From positions 186,001-250,000 of the forward strand of contig NZ_FOFB01000002.1 of assembly GCF_900110645.1 (NCBI RefSeq): a DNA stretch of 64,000 nucleotides, written 5' to 3'. Positions within the stretch are counted from its first letter, which is position 1. Each line of letters starts with the position of its first letter. The translations under genes were made by a program, and so were the position numbers. The stretch is from Neolewinella agarilytica (GTDB lineage Bacteria; Bacteroidota; Bacteroidia; Chitinophagales; Saprospiraceae). The notes beneath the pieces were generated by a model. The model worked only from the letters and a program-made list of their open reading frames with translations. It was not told the origin of the DNA and searched no databases. Shown here in pieces: positions 9,024 to 16,924 of this stretch.

Positions 9024-10841
9024 CTAAGATGAGAGGCTTACTTTTCGCTTACGCAGTGTCCCTTCCTGCCCGGTCATCGTCAGTACGCCCTGATCTCCAC
9101 GTCTGATTTCGGCGGCGTTACCTTCGTCAGTATCGATGTGCATTTCCAGTTTATACTTCGGAGAGACGCGAATTAGGACGTTGCCGAAAGTGAGTGCTCG
9201 TTCATTATTACTCACGGCAACTTCCACTACGTCCCGGTCCTGTACGCCGAAAGTGGCAGCATCCTCCGGGGTCATGTGGATGTGGCGCCAGGCACAGATT
9301 ACCCCGTCCTCAAGGTCATATTCACCAGCGGGGCCAATAAGCTTACAACCGGGTGTGTCCTCCACCTTTCCGGACTCGCGGACGGGGGCGTCAATGCCCA
9401 GGAAAAACTCATCCGTTCGGCTGATCTCCAACTGGTCTTTGCTACGTACGGGGCCTAAGACCCGAACCCGTTCAATGGAGTTACGGGGCCCGACCACAGT
9501 AACGGTTTCTTCGGCGGCAAACTGCCCGGGTTGACTGAGCCACTTTTTCACGCTTAGTTCGTGCCCTTTACCAAATAAAACATCCAGGGTTTCCTGCCGC
9601 AGGTGAATATGACGGGCGGAAACAGCAATGGGTATTGAAGGCATCGTATTGACGGCGTCCGCCTTATCAATTAGCTTTCCGCACTGCCGGGCAATGGCCA
9701 GTTGCTCATCCGTGCGCACCGCCAACAGCTTAACCCGGCTGTGTTGCATGCTGAAGTCAACAACGGGAACCGTTTCCGACAGCTCCGCCGTGGAGTTTTT
9801 GTCTTCGTTAATGACTGCCCCCAGATAGTGGAGTCGCTGACTGGCCCGATGGCGAATAACGGGACTGTTCTCTCCAATTCCGCCGGTGAAGACGATAGCA
9901 TCTACGCCGCCCATAATGGCGGCATAGCCACCAATGTATTTCCGTAAACGATGCGTAAAGACCTGAACGGCCAGTTGGCAGTCTGCGTCGCCCGCCATCG
10001 ATTTGTCCAAAATGGTTCGCATGTCATTGCCCACGCCGGACAGACCAGCTAGTCCGCTTTTACGGTTCAGCAACTCGTCAATCTCACTGGTACTCAGCCC
10101 CGCCTGTTCGTGGAGGTAGTCAATGATGCCGGGGTCGATGTCTCCGGAACGGGTCCCCATCACGAGTCCTTCCAGCGGCGTCATGCCCATGCTCGTTTCT
10201 ACTGAGCGGCCAAATTCAATGGCCGCCACGGAGCAACCGTTCCCCAGGTGACAACTGATGATGCGCAGATCCCGCGGTTCTGCTCCCAGAAAACTGGCAG
10301 CTTTGGCTGCCACGTACTGATGACTCGTACCGTGAAAACCGTAGCGACGGATACCGTGCTCGGCCATCAGTTCTTTAGGCAGGGCGTAGGTCTTTGCCCG
10401 GCGCGGCAGGCTCTGGTGGAAGGCCGTGTCGAAAATAGCGAAATGATCAACATCGGGAAACAAAGCTCTGGCCGCACGAATGCCGCGCAGGTTGACGGGG
10501 TTGTGCAGGGGAGCCAGCTTGCTCAGGCTCTCGATCCTGGCTTCTACTTCTTCGTCAATGCGCGTCGCCCGGTCAAAATCTTCGCCGCCGTGAACCACCC
10601 GGTGCCCGACTCCGTCAATATCCGTACCGGAAAGTTTATCCTTCAGCGCTTCCAGGCAAACGGCAATGGTCCGCTCCGGGCCTTTACTCTCCGGTTCGAT
10701 GACCGTCCCGTCAGAAAATTCAATACGCGGAGCGTCGAGTAAACGATCGGCAGACATTTCCAGGCCACGGGCACCCGTAGCCGGGTTGATAACGGCTGCT
10801 TTAACGGAGGAGCTGCCGGCGTTGAGAACGAGGATATTCAA
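9024..10841 (-). CDS. Fused acetate kinase / PduL-type phosphate acyltransferase
   Basis: 605 aa with two complete enzymes in one chain. Residues 1 to about 390 are an ASKHA acetate/propionate kinase: NAGSSSVK, HRVVHGGEDFD, FDTAFH, YGFHGTSHQYV, CHLGNGCS, MGMTPLEGLVMGTRSG, FTGGIGENSP. From about residue 400 to 600 is a PduL phosphotransacylase with both zinc-binding HxH motifs (SARHIHL, WRHIHMTPEDA) and the later His (LEMHIDTDEGN). Together they would convert acyl-CoA + Pi + ADP to the acid + CoA + ATP, or the reverse, with acyl-phosphate made and used within one protein. The start is TTG: the conserved N-terminus (NILVLNAGSSS) begins directly after it and no ATG fits. Cytoplasmic. The two halves are usually separate genes. 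Confidence 0.93.
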   Translation of the reverse strand: MNILVLNAGSSSVKAAVINPATGARGLEMSADRLLDAPRIEFSDGTVIEPESKGPERTIAVCLEALKDKLSGTDIDGVGHRVVHGGEDFDRATRIDEEVEARIESLSKLAPLHNPVNLRGIRAARALFPDVDHFAIFDTAFHQSLPRRAKTYALPKELMAEHGIRRYGFHGTSHQYVAAKAASFLGAEPRDLRIISCHLGNGCSVAAIEFGRSVETSMGMTPLEGLVMGTRSGDIDPGIIDYLHEQAGLSTSEIDELLNRKSGLAGLSGVGNDMRTILDKSMAGDADCQLAVQVFTHRLRKYIGGYAAIMGGVDAIVFTGGIGENSPVIRHRASQRLHYLGAVINEDKNSTAELSETVPVVDFSMQHSRVKLLAVRTDEQLAIARQCGKLIDKADAVNTMPSIPIAVSARHIHLRQETLDVLFGKGHELSVKKWLSQPGQFAAEETVTVVGPRNSIERVRVLGPVRSKDQLEISRTDEFFLGIDAPVRESGKVEDTPGCKLIGPAGEYDLEDGVICAWRHIHMTPEDAATFGVQDRDVVEVAVSNNERALTFGNVLIRVSPKYKLEMHIDTDEGNAAEIRRGDQGVLTMTGQEGTLRKRKVSLSS

Positions 10842-10937
10842 AGAGAGTGTTTTTAAGGGGTTCGTTGGGGTAACGCACCCAATAAGGATACAGTTTGCAG
10901 GACAGAAGATTTGGGCACAAACACTTCGGCGGGTCTG

Positions 10938-11072
10938 GCGATCGCCGCAGGTGCAAGAGGAGCTTTTGATGCATGGATTGTCAGTCGCAGTACTTCGCGG
11001 TTTTCCTTTAAAATAGCCTGGGGAGTATTAAGCAAGGCTCTTTCAACCTTCCTCTGCACCTGCGGCCGCGCC
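10938..11072. repeat. Inverted pair of the dispersed GC-rich motif
   Basis: Left end 10938-10961 and right end 11051-11072 are inverted copies; CCGCAGGTGCA pairs exactly with TGCACCTGCGG, and GAGG pairs with CCTC inside. The 135-bp unit fills most of the gap between the MFS gene stop and the acetate kinase start. It may act as a 3' hairpin of the sigma/MFS operon or be a MITE-like insertion. The interior shows no shared sequence with other copies. Confidence 0.6.
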
Positions 11073-11097
11073 TCTACTGAGCTTACCGAAGACGCTA

Positions 11098-12261
11098 CTA
11101 TGCCCGTCGCCGTTTCAGGAAAGCAGCAATCAGAAATGCCGCTGCTGAGACCCCCAACAGAACCGTAAAACTCAGCCGTAAGGTGCCAATGCTGGACAAA
11201 AAGCCCAGCAACGCCGGGCTGGCCAGGAAGCCTGCGTAGCCCAGCCCGGCTACCAGAGCGATACCTTCCGAAGCGGTTACGCCTTTCGTCTTGCCCGCCA
11301 GGCGGAACAGCTCCGGAATGATGACCGAGAAGCCCAGACCCACCAGCCCGAACCCAATTAAGGCCGGCCAGTAACCAGCGGTAAGTACCAGTAAGAAACC
11401 CAAAGCCGCCAACAGCGTACCGCCCATAATGATTTTGAGCGCACCGAAGCGACCAGAGACACCGTCGCCCAAAAAGCGACCCAGCATCATGGTAGCCGAA
11501 AAAGCGACAAAACCAAAACCAGCCCATCGGTCAGACTCCGTCTGCACTACGTCAAGCATGTACAGCTTGCTCCAGTGCTCGATGGCACCTTCGCTGCCCA
11601 TGATCATGAAGCTCAACACGGCCAGGCCCAGCAGGGGCCTGAGGAGGCCGAGCTTTAAACCGCCTTCTTCCTGCCGGTCTTCCGGCGGACTTACGGCCAG
11701 CCGATAGCTGGGAGACAGGTAAGTATTGGTCCCTGAAACAACTAACGCCACCGCCAGCATATGCTGCCACGGCGCGGCAAAGACTACGATCAACAGACTT
11801 CCGATTCCTGCCCCAATTACGCCCCCCAGACTGAAAAAGCCGTGGGCGGCAGACATGAAGTTTTCTCCGTCTTCCCGCTCCAGATTTGAGACGAGGGCGT
11901 TCATGCCCACATCGGTCAGGGAGGTTAGCATCCCCGCGAAAAACAGGCAGCCGCAAAGAACAGGGAAGGAGGGGGCCAATACGGGGCCTACCATCGCAAA
12001 GCCAAAAAGAATAATGCCGGTAAAGCTGACCTGACCTACGCCAAGTAATCGGATGATTTTCGCTGAGAAAGGAATGATCGTTAGCATACCAACGGAGAAG
12101 GCCAGTAGGGCCAGCCCAAGCGCACCATCGTCTAGCTGTAGCCGTTCTTTGACCGCCGGGATGTATAGTGCCCAGGTGCCAACAATGATATTCAAAGAAG
12201 CAAAAATCCAGGCGGGGGCGAAGTATCGCCGGCTGCCGAGAATGAGAAGAAGCGAGTGCAT
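11098..12261 (-). CDS. MFS transporter
   Basis: 387 aa, strongly hydrophobic with about 12 predicted membrane segments in two six-helix halves (FASLNIIVGTWALYIPAVKERL at the start; a second half beginning near FVAFSATMMLGRFLGD). The DGALGLALLAFSVGML stretch and the sequence NALVSNLERE are like YbjJ-type, sugar/drug-related MFS proteins. Inner-membrane secondary transporter, substrate unknown. Its ATG lies 10 bp after the sigma factor stop, so it belongs to the DGPF-sigma-MFS operon and may be controlled by that sigma factor. Confidence 0.85.
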   Translation of the reverse strand: MHSLLLILGSRRYFAPAWIFASLNIIVGTWALYIPAVKERLQLDDGALGLALLAFSVGMLTIIPFSAKIIRLLGVGQVSFTGIILFGFAMVGPVLAPSFPVLCGCLFFAGMLTSLTDVGMNALVSNLEREDGENFMSAAHGFFSLGGVIGAGIGSLLIVVFAAPWQHMLAVALVVSGTNTYLSPSYRLAVSPPEDRQEEGGLKLGLLRPLLGLAVLSFMIMGSEGAIEHWSKLYMLDVVQTESDRWAGFGFVAFSATMMLGRFLGDGVSGRFGALKIIMGGTLLAALGFLLVLTAGYWPALIGFGLVGLGFSVIIPELFRLAGKTKGVTASEGIALVAGLGYAGFLASPALLGFLSSIGTLRLSFTVLLGVSAAAFLIAAFLKRRRA

Positions 12262-12271
12262 GGACGGTAAG

Positions 12272-13492
12272 TTACAACGCCGCTATCTTGGCTGCGATGA
12301 AACGTTTCGTCGCCGGGTTTTTAGTCAGTACTAATGACTGGTTTAGGTGATCTTTCGCCTTCGCTTTTTCTTCAGCCTGCCCGTATAAGTCCGCCAGCAG
12401 CAGGTGGAACCAGAGATGTCCCTTCAGGTCTATTTTCAAGGCTTCCGTAATGGCGGCTTCGGGGCCATGCACCCGGCTAAGCGCGTAGGTGCGGTTCAGA
12501 GCAGCTACGGGTGAATAATGAAGCTGGAGCAGCCGATTATAAAGGCTGAGAATCGTTGGCCATTTTTCCGGACTCTCGGTTGGCTTAGTATGTAAGAAGG
12601 CGATGGCAGCCTCCAGGTGATAGCGTCCGTTGTGCCCACCGGAGGTAGCTGCCGTAAGAAATTTTCTGCCCTGCCCGATGAGGCGTTCGTCCCACAGGGA
12701 ACGATCCTGCCGGGCATAAAGAATCAGCTCTCCGTCGGTACCTGACCGGGCGTCGAAGCGGGAAGTCTGAAAGCACATCAGGGCCAGCAGCGCATTGACC
12801 TGCGGCAGGTTGGTTTTTTTGTTCGTGGTGAGCAGCAGCGCCAGCCGGATGGCATCCGCACAGAGCTCCCGGCGAAAGGTTTCCGGGGTGACGCTAGCGT
12901 GATAGCCCTCGTTGAACAGCAGGTAAATGGTGGTTAGTACGGCTTCCAGTCGTTCGTTCAGGGCACTGGATGGCGGTAATTCAATACTGGATAATACCTC
13001 CCGCAGGCGGCTTTTGCCACGCTGCAGCCGTTTGTTGATGGTCGACTTTGTCGTCAGAAAAGCAGCCGCAATTTCGTCGATGCCAAAGCCCCCCAGGATG
13101 CGGAGGCAGAGCGCCACCTGCTGCTCTGGGTTGAGCGCCGGATGGCAGAGGGTGAAAATCATGCGCAGCTGACTATCCTGAAAGCTTTCAGGGCTAAAGT
13201 CTGGTTCCGGCATCTCCGTCAGGGGGTGGTCTTGCTTCAGATTCGGAAGAATACGATTGCTGAAGTGCCCCTTTCTACGGAGTCGGTCGCGGGCATTGTT
13301 CTTCGCCACCGTGTAGAGCCAGCCGGTTGGGTTTTCGGGTATTCCCTTCATGCCCCAGGTTTCTGCGGCAAGGGCAAAGGTGTCACTTACCAGATCTTCA
13401 GCTTCCTCCACGTGGGAGAAGCCAAACGACCGCACGAGTACGGCAACCATTTTGCCGTACTCGGTGCGGAAGAGATTGGGTAAAAGAGGCAT
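12272..13492 (-). CDS. ECF sigma factor of the ECF42 (DUF6596) type
   Basis: 406 aa. N-terminal sigma-70 region 2 (EAEDLVSDTFALAAETW ... NPTGWLYTVAKNNARDRLRRKG) and region 4 helix-turn-helix (LCLRILGGFGIDEIAAAFLTTKSTINKRLQRGKSRLRE) occupy the first ~190 residues. They are followed by a long helical, TPR-like C-terminal domain (LLFNEGYHASV..., AAIAFLHTKPTESPEKWPTILSLYNRLLQL) characteristic of ECF42/SigJ-like sigmas. This family is known to sit beside DGPF/YCII genes rather than a classical anti-sigma, and here the DGPF gene ends 9 bp upstream. The C-terminal extension is thought to modulate activity; the signal is unknown. Confidence 0.9.
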   Translation of the reverse strand: MPLLPNLFRTEYGKMVAVLVRSFGFSHVEEAEDLVSDTFALAAETWGMKGIPENPTGWLYTVAKNNARDRLRRKGHFSNRILPNLKQDHPLTEMPEPDFSPESFQDSQLRMIFTLCHPALNPEQQVALCLRILGGFGIDEIAAAFLTTKSTINKRLQRGKSRLREVLSSIELPPSSALNERLEAVLTTIYLLFNEGYHASVTPETFRRELCADAIRLALLLTTNKKTNLPQVNALLALMCFQTSRFDARSGTDGELILYARQDRSLWDERLIGQGRKFLTAATSGGHNGRYHLEAAIAFLHTKPTESPEKWPTILSLYNRLLQLHYSPVAALNRTYALSRVHGPEAAITEALKIDLKGHLWFHLLLADLYGQAEEKAKAKDHLNQSLVLTKNPATKRFIAAKIAAL

Positions 13493-13501
13493 CGGCCTTT
13501 T

Positions 13502-13843
13502 TTAATCGAAGTGCATGATGGGGCGAATCTCGACCTTTCCACCTACGGAAAGTACGGGGCAGCCCTGCGCCAGCTGCAGTGCGTCATCAAAGTCCTCGGC
13601 TTTTACCAGAATGTAGCCGCCAACGATTTCCTTCAGTTCGATGTAAGGGCCGTCAGTAACCGTGCCGTTAGCGTGTAAGATCTTGCCGCTGAAGTCCAGG
13701 GCTTCGGAACTACCAAATTTCCCCTGAGCAGCAATGCCGCCGATCCAGGTTTCCCAGAGCTTGATCTCTGCCTGTAGCTCTTCGGGGGAAGGGTGGAAGT
13801 CGGGGTTTTCTTCGCTGCGGAAGAGCATCATAAAGTCCTGCAT
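13502..13843 (-). CDS. YCII-related DGPF-domain protein
   Basis: 113 aa from ATG 13843 (MQDFMMLFRSEENPDF); the upstream in-frame extension is non-conserved in character and dropped. It has the family motif as DGPYIELKEIVGGYILVKAEDFDDALQLAQGCP (given here by its parts: DGPY at mid-protein, GGYI, then the helix before GCP). Small cytoplasmic ferredoxin-like fold protein, function unproven. It is the first gene of a tight operon with the ECF42-type sigma and an MFS transporter, the classical partner arrangement, and may influence that sigma factor. Confidence 0.88.
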   Translation of the reverse strand: MQDFMMLFRSEENPDFHPSPEELQAEIKLWETWIGGIAAQGKFGSSEALDFSGKILHANGTVTDGPYIELKEIVGGYILVKAEDFDDALQLAQGCPVLSVGGKVEIRPIMHFD

Positions 13844-13943
13844 GATTGTAGTTTTTTGCAGTTGAATAAGGTGGTTTACACTCTTACTACGAATGGGCAC
13901 TCCAAGATAGGACAAGACGCAGGATTTTTTTTACGAATGATTT

Positions 13944-13966
13944 GGGCGAACACGCAGGATGCAATG
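13944..13966 (+). repeat. Solo, degenerate copy of the dispersed GC-rich motif
   Basis: GGGCGAACACGCAGGATGCA resembles the left end of the inverted pairs elsewhere in the window (compare 40287-40308 and 54762-54787). It lies in the divergent intergenic region between the DGPF operon and the galactonate dehydratase gene. No convincing right-end partner. Confidence 0.4.
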
Positions 13967-14115
13967 TGATTTTTTGAAAGCAAAGCAGAGTCGGCAAGCA
14001 TTTTCAACGGATCCGGACACTTTTCTACGGCATATGGTCAGATTAAGGGCTTCACCTGGGTGGCCTGCCCGCTTAACTGTAATTTCAAGGCTGACCACAC
14101 TCATTATTACTGATT

Positions 14116-15273
14116 ATGCAAGACCTGACGATTACCAAAGTTGAACTGTTTAAGGTGCCACCACGCTGGCTGTTTCTGAAAATTACCACTGCCAGTGGAA
14201 TTTTTGGCTGGGGAGAACCCGTAGTGGAGGGGCGGGCCGCCACGGTGGAAGCCTGCATCCGTGAAATGGAAGAACACCTGATCGGTCACCCGGCCAACAA
14301 GATTGAGGACTTCTGGCAGATGATCTATCGGGGGGGCTTCTATCGTGGCGGGCCCGTGCTGATGAGCGCCCTCTCCGGGATCGACCAGGCGATGTGGGAC
14401 ATTAAGGGCAAGGCCCTGGGTGTACCCATTTACGAACTGCTCGGCGGAGCTGTGCGCGATAAAGTCAAAATCTACGGCTGGGTACACGGAGACACACCCG
14501 AAGAAATCGGTAAAGCCGCTCAATGGCGGATGGACAATGGCTTCCAGGCCGTTAAGCTGAACGTATGCGATCATATGGAATGGATCGATACACCGGCTAA
14601 GGTGAAACAGGCGGCGGCCAAGCTCGCCGCCGTCCGCAGTGTCGTCGGTGACGACATCTGTATCGGTGTTGATCTGCACGGTCGTGTGCACAAGGGGCAG
14701 GCTAAAGCCATCGCTAAAGCGCTGGAACCCTACGATCCCTATTTTCTCGAAGAGCTCGTCTTGTCGGAAAACAATGACACCCTGAAGTCCATCAGCGATT
14801 ATACCTCCATCCCCATCGCTACGGGCGAGCGGATGTACTCCCGCTGGGACTTCAAACGGGTGCTCGAACAAGGCACCGTCGATATCCTGCAGCCTGATCT
14901 CAGCCATGCCGGCGGTATCTCGGAAGTAAAGAAGATTGCCACCATGGCGGAGGCCTATGATGTCGCCATCGCGCCACACTGCCCGCTGGGGCCCATCAGT
15001 CTGGCTGCGGCACTGCAAATTGACTTCAACTGCATCAACGCCCTGATTCAGGAAACCAGCCTCGGGATTCACTATAACGTAGGGGCTGACCTGGTAGATT
15101 ACCTCACGGACCCCGATGGCTTTGGGCTCCGGGATGGCTTCGTTCCGCTGATGACCAAGCCCGGGCTGGGTATTGAAATCGACGAAGAAAAAGTCCGCGC
15201 CGCTGCTAAAATCGGTCACAACTGGAAGAACCCCATCTGGCGTAATCCGGATGGCTCCGTAACGGAATGGTGA
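14116..15273 (+). CDS. dgoD: D-galactonate dehydratase-like enolase-superfamily enzyme
   Basis: 385 aa of the mandelate racemase/muconate lactonizing group. The N-terminal capping domain (TSGIFGWGEP-like start, GFYRGGPVLMSALSGIDQAMWDIKGKALG) precedes the barrel with acid/base and metal ligands in the expected order: KLNVCD, GVDLHGR (Asp), FLEELV (Glu), ATGERMYSRWD (Glu), LSHAGG and IAPHCPLGP (His). This matches galactonate dehydratase, which removes water from D-galactonate to give 2-keto-3-deoxygalactonate; related sugar acids remain possible. Cytoplasmic. The following gene is an organic-anion MFS transporter, supporting uptake and use of a sugar acid. The two genes are separated by an odd heptamer palindrome. 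Confidence 0.88.
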   Translation: MQDLTITKVELFKVPPRWLFLKITTASGIFGWGEPVVEGRAATVEACIREMEEHLIGHPANKIEDFWQMIYRGGFYRGGPVLMSALSGIDQAMWDIKGKALGVPIYELLGGAVRDKVKIYGWVHGDTPEEIGKAAQWRMDNGFQAVKLNVCDHMEWIDTPAKVKQAAAKLAAVRSVVGDDICIGVDLHGRVHKGQAKAIAKALEPYDPYFLEELVLSENNDTLKSISDYTSIPIATGERMYSRWDFKRVLEQGTVDILQPDLSHAGGISEVKKIATMAEAYDVAIAPHCPLGPISLAAALQIDFNCINALIQETSLGIHYNVGADLVDYLTDPDGFGLRDGFVPLMTKPGLGIEIDEEKVRAAAKIGHNWKNPIWRNPDGSVTEW

Positions 15274-15276
15274 GGC

Positions 15277-15535
15277 GGGTTGCAGGTTGTGAGTTGCAAG
15301 TTGCAAATTGTGAGTTGCAGGTTGCAGGTTGCGGATGGAGCTTTCATCCCATACCCTGCACGCTGAATTCCACACCCTGCACCCTGCACCCTGCGCCCCG
15401 CGCCCTGAACTTCCACACCCCGCAACTCGCACCCCGCACCCTACAACCTGCACCCCGCAACCTGCAACCTGAACCCTGCAACCTGCACCCCGCAACCTAC
15501 AACCTGCAACCTGCACCCTGAACCCCGCAACTCAA
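15277..15535. repeat. Heptamer-repeat palindrome between dehydratase and transporter
   Basis: The left ~60 bp repeats units like GTTGCAG and GTTGCAA; the right ~180 bp repeats the opposite strand (CAACCTGCACCC, CAACCTGCAACC). The two arms are thus inverted versions of one 7-bp minisatellite and could form a long, imperfect hairpin in the intercistronic region. The right arm ends 5 bp before the transporter ATG. A second array of the same unit lies at 27646-27728. Frames through it read VAGCRLQ-type repeats by accident. Confidence 0.85.
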
Positions 15536-15539
15536 AACC

Positions 15540-16817
15540 ATGACCAAAAAACGCTTCAACATCCTCGCCCTGGTCTTCGTCACCGTAGTAATCAACTACA
15601 TGGACCGAAGCAACATCTCCGTGGCTGCTGCCGCTATTGGCGAAGACCTGTCCCTGACGAAAGTGCAGCTGGGCCTCATTTTTTCTGCTTTCGGGCTGAC
15701 GTATTCGCTACTGCAGATTCCGGGCGGAATCATGGTCGATTACGTAAAGCCACGGATTCTGTACCCCATCATTTTAGTGTTCTGGTCATTGGCGACTTTA
15801 CTGCAGGGGCTGGTCAGTTCACTTGCCGCATTAATCGGGCTGCGGGCGGCCATTGGGGTCTTCGAAGCTCCCTCTTACCCGACCAATAATAAGATTGTGA
15901 CGAGCTGGTTCCCGGAGAAGGAACGAGCGTCAGCCATCGCAATTTATACCTCTGGGCAGTTCATTGGGCTGGCCTTTCTAACGCCCGCGCTGGTAGCCAT
16001 CCAGGCTTACTACAGCTGGCGCGGTCTGTTCATCATTTCCGGTCTGATCGGCATCGCCTGGGCGCTCATCTGGTGGATTTTTTATCGAGACCCCCGCGAC
16101 CATGAATCCGTTAGTGAGGAAGAACTCAACCTGATCCGGGAAGGCGGCGGCTTAATTGACGCTGGAAAGAAAAGAACGGAAGAGGGCAGGGTAGACTTTA
16201 CCTTAGCGGACCTCCGGGAGGCCTTTGTTCATCCGAAGCTTTGGGGCATTTATCTCGGTCAGTTCTGCATGGGCTCTCTGTTCATTTTCTTTTTGACCTG
16301 GTTTCCCACCTACCTGGTGGAATTTCGGGGACTGGACTTCATAAAGTCCGGTTTCCTCGCTTCTATCCCCTTTCTGGCGGCCTTCTTTGGCGTACTGATG
16401 TCCGGCTTTTTATCGGACCATCTCGTCCGCCGTGGCGTGTCCAACGAAGCTTCCCGAAAGGGACCGATTTTAATCGGTATGTTACTGTCGATGTTTATCA
16501 TTGGTGCGAACTATACGGACAGCACCGCGCTCATCATTTTCTTTCTCGCCGTGGCCTTTTTTGGCAACGGGCTGGCGTCCATTACCTGGGTGTTCGTTTC
16601 CCTTCTGGCGCCTAAGCGGTTGATCGGCCTGGTCGGTGGCGTCTTCAACTTCATTGGTGGCCTGGCCGGGGTAATCACTCCCACGGTTATTGGCTGGTTG
16701 GCGAATGACGGTGATTTCGAGCCCGCCTTGCTTTTCATCGGAGCAATGGCCTTCCTTGGTTTCTGCAGCTACCTGTTCCTGGTGGGTAAGATTGAACGGG
16801 TGGGGGAGAAAGGGTAG
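15540..16817 (+). CDS. MFS transporter of the anion:cation symporter (hexuronate/galactonate) family
   Basis: 425 aa, 12 predicted helices. Signatures fit ACS-family sugar-acid carriers such as DgoT/ExuT: INYMDRSNISVAAAAIG near the start, GLTYSLLQIPGG, AAIGVFEAPSYPTNNKIVTSWFPEKERA, and the late GNGLASITWVFVSLLAPKRLIGLVGGVFNFIGGLAGVITP region. Predicted proton-coupled importer for a sugar acid in the inner membrane. It lies directly after the galactonate dehydratase gene, so D-galactonate or a close relative is the likely substrate. The initiating ATG follows within 5 bp of the heptamer array, leaving little room for usual leader signals. Confidence 0.87.
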   Translation: MTKKRFNILALVFVTVVINYMDRSNISVAAAAIGEDLSLTKVQLGLIFSAFGLTYSLLQIPGGIMVDYVKPRILYPIILVFWSLATLLQGLVSSLAALIGLRAAIGVFEAPSYPTNNKIVTSWFPEKERASAIAIYTSGQFIGLAFLTPALVAIQAYYSWRGLFIISGLIGIAWALIWWIFYRDPRDHESVSEEELNLIREGGGLIDAGKKRTEEGRVDFTLADLREAFVHPKLWGIYLGQFCMGSLFIFFLTWFPTYLVEFRGLDFIKSGFLASIPFLAAFFGVLMSGFLSDHLVRRGVSNEASRKGPILIGMLLSMFIIGANYTDSTALIIFFLAVAFFGNGLASITWVFVSLLAPKRLIGLVGGVFNFIGGLAGVITPTVIGWLANDGDFEPALLFIGAMAFLGFCSYLFLVGKIERVGEKG

Positions 16818-16924
16818 CCCGTTGGATTAGCTCCACCCTTTATCACCCTACATCCGATAAACATTTCACGGCTCTACCAGCAGAAGATGCAGCGAATGAG
16901 AAAAGGCTGATCTGTTCCCCTTCA

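Noticed and set aside
14107-15516. 469-codon minus-strand frame starting in QVAGCR-type repeats
   Set aside because: It is antisense to the galactonate dehydratase, and its N-terminus is just translation of the heptamer array.
16809-16841. Terminator after the galactonate transporter
   Set aside because: Only a 7-bp stem with a 19-nt loop and no T-run.
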